Assembly: GCA_024349245.1 (NCBI GenBank)
Contig: JALDNG010000022.1
Span: forward strand, 9,295,001 to 9,359,000
Direction of reading: 5' to 3'
Source of the DNA: Neodontobutis hainanensis
Taxonomy: Eukaryota; Chordata; Actinopteri; Gobiiformes; Odontobutidae
Length of the DNA: 64,000 nt
Shown here in pieces: positions 1 to 11,700 of this stretch. The first letter of the stretch is position 1; every line of letters begins with the position of its first letter. Below the pieces are notes generated by a model. That model was not told the DNA's origin and did no database searches. It worked only from the letters and a program-made list of their open reading frames with translations. The position numbers and the translations under genes were made by a program.

Positions 1-3000
1 AGAGTATGGTGATCATATGAGAACCCCAGCATTATCATTAAATAAATAAAGCATTCAGGTCCTTCTCCCATTATAGTAGACATATAAAATATCAAATAAA
101 AATCACAGTGTAACCCACAATACCTGGGTAATTTATAAACCCTGTCACGTTTAAGACTTTGTAAAACACTATAAACTACTCATTAAAAATACATCTATGT
201 GAAATGTACATATTCAAAATGCCATTTCACATTTCCTTTCAAATATAAACAGCTAAGATATAAGGCTGAAAGAGAAGCCATAGCGATCACCAAAAATTTT
301 GTCTGTTTTGTCTTTTGGCAGCACGTAAAATGTGAGTATAGTAGGAATAATACATTTCTTCTCTTTGTCTGCACTGTTGACCTATTTATAGTCTAAAATG
401 CTAATGAGTACATTTGACATTTCTCCAGACCCATTAAGAAGCCATGTTTGCCAGGCTGTATTTACAACCTCACTTTCCTTTGTTCATCCACTGAAAATCC
501 TCCTGCAAAGGCTTTAACACGGCTGCCCAGGACACTAAATCTTATGACATATCAGGCCTTTTCGAACAGGAACAGTAAACACAGCCGGCTGGTGGGTGGA
601 GGACAGAGACACCGGCGGATCAATAGAAACAGCATTTGCTTCCATTGTTTTTCCTCCTCTCAGCAGAATCACTGTTCTCATAAAGAATCTGCTTGTTGCA
701 ATTAGGGCAGGCTCGCTGATGGTGTCTGGGGTGGACAGGGTATTAGATTTAGAAAAAAGGGGGTTGGAGAAGGAGGAGGGAGGAGATAATGGAAGTGAAC
801 GCTATAGGAACTGGCTAATCCATGAAATTTGAAGAAATGGGAATACACCCGATCGAAATGCTGGGTAAAACAGAGACTGTGGTACTTGACGGTTTAGCTG
901 CCCACAACATCAACTGCAAGATCATTTTTTTTATCATATTTGTGGTACCGGAAATAATAATGGATGAATGCTTTGTCTATGAGGAAAGGACAAACATTAA
1001 TTATACAAACGTGAACCCTCCGGGAGTCTAAATAGGTGCATTGTAAACAAAGGGTGCTTTAAAGAATTGCTTTACCGAGAAAATAAAGTGTCCTGTTCCC
1101 TGACCTGGACTGACCTAAGCAGAGGCTAGTCCGATCAAAGTGACTGTTTTATCATCTGTGCAGCACGCAGACCCACACAGCACATCTCCCATCCAGTGTC
1201 ACCCTCCCATGTTCCTGCCGTTTTATTGTAGCCGGCAGGTCCAGCACATCCAGAGTCCTGCAGATCCTCAATGTGCAAAGATGCTGGTCAGAGCACTCTT
1301 TCGGCACATTATTGCTGAGCAGGCACTCCAAGACGAGCTGCACAAGTCCCTGCTTGTTCTGCTTCTTATTTACAATTCCAAACAAGTACTATCCTCTGTC
1401 AGTCCTCGCTGCATTCTGTATCCTTCTGCTTTTATTAAAAAGTGAAGAGATTGCTTCATAACACACGTCCACGCTTGGCTCTTGCACTGGCTTTGGTATC
1501 TCTAGCTGATCTTATGGGATTGGAGCAATATATGAAAATGAGATAAGGATATATTGAGCGCTGACTTTTCAGCAGGACACCATACGAGACCCAAAACACT
1601 GTTAGAGTTGTAATAACTAAAGGCATGTTATGAAAAGATGAAGAGGATAACCTTTAAAAGGAAAAAAATAATTTAATGTCATTTGAACACATTTCTATTC
1701 ATGGATTGAAATTTCAAAAAAGAAATCCTGTCACAATAAACACAAGAGGATCTAATCAACGCAATCACCATGGTCCTTACACTCACATTTTATTGTTTTT
1801 TACAGGTTACAACATGAGTCGCCCGTGTTCATCATTGCAAAGTTTTTGATGAAACACTGCGTCTTAATCAGCCTACTGAATATTTATAACATTTTAATAA
1901 TCAATGGGGATTTCCTCCTTCATTCATCACCACACTCAGTGCTGGCACATTATAATAACTGTCACAATAATGTGTAGGTGTAACTTATAAAACTCTTGTA
2001 ATGACTTTCTGTCCAATTCTGTTGTAGGTTTTTAAAGAGAAGTACTTTGGGTGGCAAACAAGTGAGTAAAGAGTTACAATAACACCAAGGATGGAAGATG
2101 TCCTGTGCTATAATGTTCTAGGTTTATGGGAATAAACTCACTATGAAGCGACAACAGAATGTATAACAGCAGCTGAACCTAAGAGCTTTGTGTTTATCCT
2201 TTAGAACAAAAAAAAAAATACATGACCTGTGTCTCTCTAAACACGATGAGCTGAATAATCCAGCAGTCCACAGGACATGCTGCCCATGGTGGGACCCAAT
2301 GTATGAATGTGAGTTTCTGTGTGTTTAGTATGAGCACATGAACTGACATGTTGGCAGAGCACCTACACATGAGCACCTACAAACTAACTTTAGTGACTTT
2401 CAAAGGAGCTTCTTTCAAAGACTTTAAAGACTGAGAAAAGTTAGTGCTCAACTCGACTGAGAACAATGCCATGTATTAGATTAAAAAAAAATCTCTCATG
2501 CATAAAATCATTATTCTCTTGGTTACTTATGAGACAAAATAAACTCTGTGCTGTATTGTACTGCCTCGACTGTCTATGTAGGGATTTAGTTGACCTAAAA
2601 GATTTTCTCTCCATAGCAAATTCATTAAAAAGCATAATTAGGTAAAAGAAGGACTAGACAGAAAGATAATGCTGGCTAAATAATCCTCAAGGAGCGGGTG
2701 CCTGGGGAGCTCAAGGACAGTATAGTTAATGGGCCATCAGACACATGACAGGGAACAAGGAATTGGAGCGGATGTTCAATAAAAGGAAGGCTGATAGGAA
2801 AGTACACTTGACATGTGTTTGAAATTTTCTTTTGTGATGCAAAGATGAATAGTCACTAAATTCATTATTAAAAAAAATAGAAATTAGAGTTATAGAATCT
2901 TTTTTTTTAATGGAAAATCACCTAACAAAATTAATTAATTTAATTCAAGTGCCCACACTTTATGTTTTCTTCTCAAGCTGATGTCACTCAGGTTGTAAGC

Positions 3001-3400
3001 CCTGCTGCTGCTGCCAGCCTACATTCGGGGCCACTGTGGGACGTCAGCACTCAGCCATCATGTGACAAAGTCTATGTGACACTTCTGCCCCACTTCCTTG
3101 GGACTTGACCCAAATCTACTTCTGCGCAAAGGAAGGTAAATGCATGTGGAAGTAGGGCCCAGTTGGCCATGGCTATTAACTTTCTTATTCTTTAGTGACA
3201 TTACTATTCTAAGTTAGTTTGAATGCTGTTTAAGATCCATATGTGTTAGTTTATTGAGGTTAAGATATTTTATTCAGGCATGTACTGACATTCTTATGTT
3301 CACTAACTTAGGTCCACAGCAAAAACCTTGAAAAAAAATCTAAATCTTCAAATGCATTTTTTACACTACAGTTTTTTGGTTTGTTTATTAAAGATTTTAG

Positions 3401-3473
3401 TTCATTCATTTTCTTCCACTTAGTCCCATGAGGGGTTGCGGGTGACTGGAGCCTATCCCAGCAACATTGGGCC
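3401..3473. repeat. degenerate teleost interspersed repeat fragment
   Basis: The stretch contains an ATTCATTTTCTTCCACTTAG-like lead followed by a GGGGTTGCGGG core and GGAGCCTATCCCAGC. This is the recurring layout of a common fish repeat (CCATTTTCTACCGCTT...GGGGTCGCGGG...GGAGCCTATCCCAGC) as I remember it. A related fragment lies near 27.31 kb. It is diverged and truncated. Confidence 0.45.
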
Positions 3474-4173
3474 TTAGAAGATTTTAATGGTACACTGATA
3501 AATACATGAACCCACAGCAAGCCATGAGAACATTAGGTAAAGAACATAACATAATACATACAGATACATAAACATTAGGGTGATTAAAAATCCAAAGTGA
3601 TGGATTCTGTGGAGCAGGCCACTTTAATGACTGCAAAGTATGTTACTTAAAATCAGTATTTTTTTTGTTGACTACAGATATTTTCAATAAATGCCCACTG
3701 GGTCCGATATGTACACCTGGGAGTGGACAGCATTGTGATTGTTGAGAATATGCGTCTAAGAAATTGAGTAGCAGCAAACTCAGCACAGTTTTACCACTGA
3801 AAGGATCTATCATCACGACAGCCTTGGGCAGCCGGTTTCACAGCATGCAGGCTTGTTTTACTATTATTTATTTATTTTATATGGGGCCCCAACATCTCAC
3901 CCAGCAATCAATCCTGAATAGCAGTCCAGTCCAAATTTACACAACACCAAAAGGCACTAAGCATGTCCATTTGTACACGCTTCATCTACCACATTTTATT
4001 TAACAGCCCCTCACATACACATTAAGTAAACAGCTCAAGTTAAATAATGTTTGTGGACATTTTAGTTCAGAGTGCAAAAGAGCACATTTGCACCCAAGTC
4101 AAGACACTCAGGACCAATCCTGCACTCGTGAAAAGACAGAGGTTCAAATTAAAATGCATTATATTTGGTATCG

Positions 4174-4202
4174 CCCCCCCCCCCCAAAAAAAAAAAAAAA
4201 AA
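4174..4202 (+). repeat. homopolymer junction C12 then A17
   Basis: Twelve C are followed directly by seventeen A. No target-site duplication or retroposed gene body was recognised next to the A-tract. It is probably simple low-complexity DNA, and its length is error-prone in assemblies. Confidence 0.9.
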
Positions 4203-5058
4203 TATTTGGCTTAAAATCAGCACTATGTTCACATGTGATCATCTCTGCATAGAAAAGTTCTTTAATACACGGTCGGGGAAAATAGTTTATAAAACTAAAT
4301 CCTTTAGTATTATGGTAAGATAATATTCAGAAATATAGTGTTTCTGTACTGAAGACTGTTTCAACAGTACAGTGTGTACCAAGTGCTCAATATAGATAAT
4401 GATATAAGAAATAAGAGGATCTGGCAGTAAAATCCATAAGAATTTATTTTATTAGTGTGCAAAAGATGGGACACCCTTATCTTTACAATAATTATCTTTC
4501 TTGGCGATAAACAATTATCTTGTATGACTATCTTACAATTAGGAATAATAAAGAGCAGTGGGCAATTACAATTTCTTGTGCATAGGGAAGCTCTAAACAC
4601 GAGTTACTTGGGGGATTTCTATGAGAAAATTTGGTACATTTCAGCTTTAAATATGATTGAAATGCATCGATATAAAAAGCAATACAGATGTTATTACTGA
4701 ATAACTGTAAAATGTTGCTTAAAGGCAGTAGGAGTAAAGTGGGTGAGTGCTTTTGGTGCTCTACTGCCCCCTGTTGGACATCAGGACTGTTAAGAAACAG
4801 TCTAGTTGTAGAAAAAAACAATAGTGTTACAGTAAATAAAAACTTACTGTAAATGAAAATTTACTGTGGGAAAGAAAGACAGTTAAGCACTTGGAGCCCT
4901 AGTCCACACTGACATCAATCTCAGTCCATAGCATCCATACCCAACACATATATGTACTTCTTAAACACATCCACAAACGTTTTGTTTGTGTTTGAATTCA
5001 GAACAGTTTAGGTATACACCTCAGTGTCTCTCTGATGTATATTGTTACTTGAACAGAA

Positions 5059-8000
5059 TTAGAGAATCTGTTCTGTGCTTGAAGCAGAGATGTCAAGTAG
5101 TCTCCAAGCAGCATATGGGTTGAGCTCCTCCTGGTCACGACACAGAGCCCACACATACATCATCCTGAGCACCTTTTCCTTGGGGATAAACGAATGGTCT
5201 AGTTTTAATGCTGTTAGCTGTCCCAATTTTACAATTCAAATACAAGAAGACAGAAAAGCGCAATAATTACAATATTTTATAATAATTGAACATGTTTAAT
5301 ATTCTTAAAATGTATGATCTGCCTTTTTATTAAAAGCTTGGTAATCACATTTTTAAGAACTTGATGATAAATTTGATTGTAACCTGGAATAAACTTACGG
5401 GGTCACCTTCAATGACATCTCCTTTGGTGTTTCGGATAACCATAACTAACTGTGCCTGGAAGGTGATGATCAGCACTGGGCCCTGGTCCATCATCTTCCC
5501 CAAGGCCAGCTAAGAAACAATTTAAATCACTATATTACAATGTCAGGTATGTAAATTTAACTCAAAAACAATATAAAAGCCTGTCACATAAACAAATGTA
5601 TATTTTTAATTCAAGGGTTTTTTTCTACTCCTTTTTTGGCCTGATGTAAATACCTGTAATGTGTACAATTGATTAAGCACATAGCTGGAACCTTAGATTA
5701 AGTTGTCTTGCTCAACTTTTTTTGTTTCTAATGAACATCCAGTCTGGATTTTATCTAAGCCAGGATAAACTTACATCAATATTGTCAATGTCCAGGATCT
5801 TAGAGTGGAACTGAAGTCCCACTGCCTTGGCTTGCTGAATTGGGTGTGCTAGTTGGCTGTATGTCTGCAATCCCCATAGGAAGAAAAAAAAAAAAAAAAG
5901 TCAACATTTATTGTTTTAATAATAAAAAAAAAAAATTTAATAAAAAAACATACCGCTTCATAACACCAGTCCTTCAGAATCTCCAACTCCCCTCTGATCA
6001 TAGCCTACAAAAATACAGAAAACTACAAAAATGTATTAACTATAGATTTGGCAGCTGAAAGCCTTTAAGGCCTGGATAATTTATTATTTGTGTCATGGTC
6101 AAAACCGTGTCTTATTAGACAGTCCCACCTCCAGTATGTTGGGAATAATATCTTGTTCACACTGCTTGAGGAAAGTATCTTTGTCAAAGGTTGGGTCCAC
6201 TTTCAAAATCGCTGTTAGCACCTCTGACATCTCGGTCTTGGAAAACAACCCACCTAACACACACACAGATGGTCAATACACCCTTTGTTACAATGATTTG
6301 ACTTGTTGGTTTCTATAGAATCTCACCAATAAGGTCTGTCATTTTATCTGCGACAGCACGTGAGGCTCTAATTAAAGCATTGTCACTCTCGTCATACTTC
6401 ATTTTCATCTCAAAGAACCCTGAGGCAATAGAGAGCACAAATTACACATTAGATCTACAAATGTGTCTATGTTTAGCGTTATTTTTTTTCTCATAGTAAT
6501 CTAAACATTTTGATATAGCTGTGTAATAACTCTAATATTAGTAAGCTTTACTTATTGCTATATTACGACAATGCAATAATGGGTAATATATATTTTACTT
6601 AATCAAAATAGTACTTACGGTTGAACACAACATTGTTTTCCTTAAAGTCTTTCCACTGTTGGTGCCATTTTGAATCCTTGTGGAGTACTACCCCCATAGC
6701 TTCTCTGTCAAAAAGATTACCATTTAAGTAAGATGACAAAGAAGTAAGCCAGGAGGGGTATTTCAAGGGGTTTCAATTATTTAATTTTATTTTTTTTTTT
6801 TAAAGAAGCCCTCTTAGTTTCAATGCAAAACTAAAAGTATTCACGTACTCATTGGCTTCAAAGACCTTGCCATCGTCCCCTGACCCCTTATATGAAAAGT
6901 CAGTTCTCTTCCTGAGTTTTAGAGGCGGTCGATAAGGTCCAGTGTGGCCCAGATCAATCTCTTTCTTCACGTTTTCCATGCCCTAAAAACATGCAATTAG
7001 GAAGAGAGAAAAAAAAATAATTATAACAACAAATTTGTATTTTCCAAGACACAGTTTGTAATATTTGTTCCCTGAATAATTTCAAGCAGGGGTGGGCAAT
7101 TTAATTTTGTACACTTTACAAGCCAATTTAGACTTTGTGCATATCTGAAATGTCACTACATAACACTAACCCTGGCCTAATGTGATTACATACCTGTGAA
7201 ATTGCTCTGAAAGCACTAGTCTTTCCCAACATCTCCCCACTTTTGGTGACAGTTTCTGCTGAGGTCTTTGCTGTTTTGGCAGCCTCCTCCACCCCTTCCT
7301 TAATTTTCTTTCCAATTTCTGTTCGACTGACCTCCTCAAGCCCCTATGCATATTAACAGTTGAAAGGTATGTTACAGCAGAGATAATAGACAAGGTATAT
7401 GGCAAAGTTTGGGACACCTCTTCAAGTTACCTCTTTAACCGTTTCAGTGAATGTCCCCAATTTCTTTTTAAGTACTTCAGAGGTTTTCACAGTCTCAGAC
7501 TCAATATTTTTCTAAAAGCAAGATAGGCAGCAGAGTAGTAGTACATCACAGCCATTTTTTTTTAAAATAATGCCATCTGTCACAATAGCCTACTGACATA
7601 TTTTCTTCGTGCTTGTTTCAGTGCATCAGACTCTTCCAGTTTTTTGGCTTCGTCACGGAACTTCTTAATATTTTCTTTCATTTCCTTGTTTTTGTTTAGC
7701 TCCTGCTTGATGTTGTCCAGAAATTCTCCAAGAAATCCTTTACCACCTCCCTTATCAGATGCCAAGCATCTTATTTGTAATTGCCATAATTGTGACACCT
7801 GCATTGAGAAGACAAACAAGTTTAAAAAAACAAAAAAAAACAAAAAAAAAAAAAACAACTTACAATTATTTCAATACGCAAAACGGTGTCAAGAAAAATG
7901 TCAAATTACATTTCGTACCTGTACGGAGTTTGTGAGCAGCCCAGTTATCCTGAACACATCGCGTCTGTTGTAGTAAAGCAGGGAGGGCAACGGGAACGAT

Positions 8001-8387
8001 GCTAAATGTTTTCTTGAACATAACTGGAGCAAAGCAGAAAATAACTTGCCTAAATTAGAACGACTGATGGACATTGGATCCAGACACGTCAGTGTCATGT
8101 TACCGATACAACATACATTATCCAAAAGCGGTTGGACAGTTGGCCTTTGTTGCAACACAATTCGTAATTTGTCCGAAGTTAAAAAGCTATTGGAGTGGTG
8201 TAAGCTAACTTTGCTAGCTAACGCTCTGTATTGCTCTGGGCGGCAATTAACCGACACATACCGTGTTAAGTTGGAAGGACGTGCGAGATCAATTTGTGAT
8301 TTGATTAATTTGAAGTTTAACCAATGATATAGCGTTAATGTTTTTCTTAATACTTACCCGATAACACCGACACATGGGAGCCGCCAT
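5059..8387 (-). CDS. timm44: Mitochondrial import inner membrane translocase subunit TIM44
   Basis: TIM44 sits on the matrix face of the inner membrane and docks mtHsp70 to the TIM23 channel to drive protein import. Coding exons, 5' to 3' on minus: 8387-8358, 8023-7919, 7798-7598, 7511-7431, 7343-7194, 6982-6849, 6704-6619, 6419-6327, 6253-6129, 6004-5954, 5864-5775, 5509-5399, 5178-5059. They sum to 1377 nt (458 aa; the human protein is about 452) and all phases agree. The start MAAPMCRCYR and an Arg-rich second exon make a plausible mitochondrial presequence. A charged coiled-coil region follows (KNKEMKENIKKFRDEAKKLE). The C-terminal Tim44 domain (roughly aa 290-450) includes WKDFKENNVVFN, KDWCYEATYSQLAHP and GPVLIITFQAQLVMV, and the protein ends SASSTEQIL. 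It is transcribed in the same direction as hnrnpm, which lies upstream. The identification is firm. Exon 3 uses a GTCAGT donor, which is less usual but keeps the frame. Confidence 0.96.
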
Positions 8388-8420
8388 CTTGAATGTAGTG
8401 CAAGTGACCTTCTTCCGGTA
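8377..8420 (-). promoter_or_regulatory. timm44 start region with YY1-type and ETS-type motifs
   Basis: On the minus strand the initiator ATG lies inside CAAGATGGCGGC, a match to the YY1 consensus (AAnATGGCGGC). About 30 bp upstream, at 8411-8420, is an ETS core (TACCGGAAGA on minus). Both motifs are typical of TATA-less promoters of nuclear genes for mitochondrial proteins. The motif matches are seen directly; factor binding is inferred. Confidence 0.6.
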
Positions 8421-8560
8421 GTGACCTTCCCAGAAGTGCTCGGTTTTTGTTCAATAATTTTTCTAATATTTGTATTAGATCCGGGTTGGTCGCATGTACA
8501 CAATGAAACATGTCAGCTCTATTTTTAAAATCAGTACAAATGGAACAAGGTTTATCCACT

Positions 8561-8566
8561 TTTATT
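8561..8566 (-). terminator. hnrnpm poly(A) signal AATAAA
   Basis: The forward bases TTTATT read AATAAA on the minus strand, about 200 nt beyond the hnrnpm stop at 8767. Cleavage would fall near 8540, only about 150 bp from the timm44 ATG, so the hnrnpm 3' end and timm44 promoter nearly abut. Confidence 0.65.
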
Positions 8567-8766
8567 TACCAAAACACACCTGTTCACAAGGTAACAGCAG
8601 ATGAAGCATGACAGAAAATTTAAAAATTTGGTCTCTAAAAATAAAAGAACTAAAACATTGTACAGTTACAAAGCTCTAAACCAAGTAAAAATAAACATTT
8701 TATGGGTAATTTATATGACAGAAAGTCAAAGATCATCCATAACAAACATGAAATCAATCAAAAAAC

Positions 8767-11700
8767 TTATGCATTCCTGTCAATCCTCACATCAATCTCT
8801 CTGCCGTTCAGCCGGTAGCCATTCATGGTCCGGCAGGCCCTCTCTGCAGATTCAGGGCTGTCAAAACGAACCACTCCACACCCCTTTGACTTGCCGTTCT
8901 CCATCTTAATGTCAGCATACTGAACAGCACCTTCAAAACACAAGAATCAAATGCGATTAACATCTGACATACGCAATGTTGTTCTAACTATTATAAAATC
9001 TTACCACAAGTGTTGAAGGTGTCTTTCAGCATCTTCCATGTGAAGTCAAAAGGCAGCTGAAAAAAATAAATAACTTGTTTAACTTTTGCACACTATATTA
9101 AAATAGATGGATTAGTACAGGAGTCATGTACTTACATTGCGAACAAAGATCTGGCATCCTCGGGCATTGCCGCCCCCAGTTCCAGGACCTGCAGATCCAG
9201 CACCACTGAAGGAATTTCCACCAAATCCACGATCCATGTCAGTGGAACGATCAAACTGGCCACCAACACTACCAGATCCCATTCGGTCCATACCAGAACC
9301 CAATCGATCGAGGCCACCAGATGGGAAGCGGTCTAGCCCTCCAGCTGATCCCATCCGATCAAAGCTGCTACCCATTCTATCAAGCCCAGTATTGCTCATA
9401 CGATCCAGGCCCATTGAGGAGCCAAAGTCCAGGCTAGTACCTATACGATCGAGACTGGCTGAACCTAAACGATCAAATCCAGCTGGGCCAAGGCGATCCA
9501 TGCTGGAGCCCATTCGGTCCAGGCTTGGTGCAAGCCTATCCATACTGGGCCCTAGCCGGTCCATCCCTGAGCCCATTCGGTCAAACCCAGAGCCAAGCCT
9601 ATCGAGATCAGAAATACGATCCATTCTGTCCATGCCCATCCCTGACATGCGATCCATACCGGTTCCCAGACGGTCCATTCCAGAGCTCATGCGATCCATA
9701 CCCAGAGAGTTTCCTGCGGAGACAAAAAATAAGATAACCAAAGGTTCGCACAGAAACACTTCACGCTTTAGCCTGACAGGAGTTGAAAATGAAATTCCTA
9801 AAAATACCAACCCATTCCTCTTTCAAAGGAGTCCCCAAAATTTTTGCGCGGCATGCCCATTTCATTTCGACCAAAGTCCCTGTCAAAAGCACCACCAATT
9901 CCACGGTCCATCTCTGACAGTGCAAGAGATTAAGCCATTAGAAAAAAAATATTCTGCAAATAAGGAGAGTAGGTCCACATTTTCTATTAGATTATATCCA
10001 TCTTCTTACCATTCATTCTGCCCATCCCTGAAGAACCAAAGCGTTCCATGTTGTTTATGCCTCCAAAGCTGTCCATTCCTAAGACCAGAGGAAAGTATGT
10101 CTGAATTGTGGTTCGTTAAAAAAAATAAATAAATGAAAGACAGACTTAAAAAAATTAAATAAAAGTTCCTCGTTAGGTTTGCCAACACATACCTCCACCC
10201 ATACGACCTCCCATGCTGCCCAAGCCCATTCCATCCATTCCTACAGATTAAGGCAAACTTTAGCATCACTTGTGTTCTAAAAAGAAAAAACAAGGCTAAA
10301 GCAACTTACCACCAGGGCCCATGTTTCCTATCCCACCACCACCTCCTCCTCCTCCTCCTCTGTTAAGCTGGGTAGCATCAATGGGCTGGCCACCAGGTCC
10401 CAGGCCCAGACCAATCCCACTCAGACCACCTATAAGAAAATATTGGCACAAGAATAAAAACAAAGTTTGTCTTTTACAGCAATAGATAGATAGAAACAGC
10501 AGATAAAAAGTGTTCTTACGAGGAAGAGCTGGAGGTCTATCAGGTGGTCCCATGTCTTTCGGCATAGACTTCTCATCCTAAATTTAAAACATTTTTAGAT
10601 ACCGTCTCCACAATATAGCATTATTATGAGATTTGCTTAACATACCAGTTTAACATGCATAACCCTGTTGAATAGCATCTGTCCATTAAACATAGCTGTG
10701 AAAGCATTAAGGATAATAAGGCCAAAGAACATGTACAACACTTTACAGCTTCAATGTAGAAATATGGCCACACTGGTTCCTTTCATGTCACAAAAGGATA
10801 CAGACAGCCTGGACAGCTTCAATGGGCATTTCAAATGTTACTGTGCCCATGCCTCTACTCTTCCCATCTTTGTCCTCAAGAATGTCAGCCCTCATCACCA
10901 TGCCTGCCATTGAAAATACTTCCTTCAGCTTCTTCCAGCCCACTTTGTAGTCCAGCTGTAAAAAAATAAAATTAAGCCACAAAAACAGACAATATATCAC
11001 AATATGTAAACACTGCTCTGTCTCAGGTAAAACAAAAGCCTTACATTAGCCACAAAGATAGTGTTGCCAATCCTTCCAGCCTGCAGGCCATGGATGATCT
11101 CATTGGGGATGTTAGGGTTGTTCATGAGGCTGGACGGAATGTTGACCATAGAACCATTTGGACCAGGTCCCATACGATCCATACGATCCATACCCATAGG
11201 ATCCATGTTCATTCTGTCCATGTTCATTCGATCCATGTTCATACGATCCATCCTCCCCATGCCACCCATGCCACCCATCCCTCCATGGACACCAGGAGGG
11301 CCTCCTTGGACTTTGCTGATTTCCCTCTGTGCGATAACACCATCGGGGTCCTAACAAATCAATCCAACAAATCAAATGCTGCAAGTTATAGCTTAGGATC
11401 TGGCAGGGTAGTAGGAATCCTGAAAAACAATGACTTTTTTTGATTTGGCATACCGGTTTCACTTTCAGGGGCCGTCCATTAAGGTTGTACTTGTTGACCT
11501 TCTCCACCGCCTTTTTCATCAATTCTTCAGTCTTAAACTCAACAACACTGCCAGGAAAAAATAACAAAAAACAAAAGACCATCCAGTAAGAATTACTGAA
11601 AAGTTAATCAAATCAATAAAGTAATTCAGAGTTAAAGTAGTTCTACTTACGCACAACCCTTGATTTATTGATTGTCGAGACGGGAGCAGATAAGTGTAGA

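Larger units (their letters stand above)
1..5058. other. gene-poor flank left of timm44
   Basis: No exon set that I recognise was found on either strand. The part adjoining timm44 (below 5059) is its 3' UTR. The clearest AATAAA on the minus strand below the stop is at 4448-4443, which would give a 3' UTR of about 610 nt, but this is weak. The stretch also holds a teleost-type repeat fragment near 3.4 kb, a C-run/A-run junction near 4.18 kb, and one unexplained minus-strand open frame at 1152-1385 (see findings). Confidence 0.5.

Noticed and set aside
9137..10132. 331-codon plus-strand open frame opposite hnrnpm
   Set aside because: It is the antisense shadow of the repetitive hnrnpm exon 14 and its introns; the minus-strand reading is a recognised protein.
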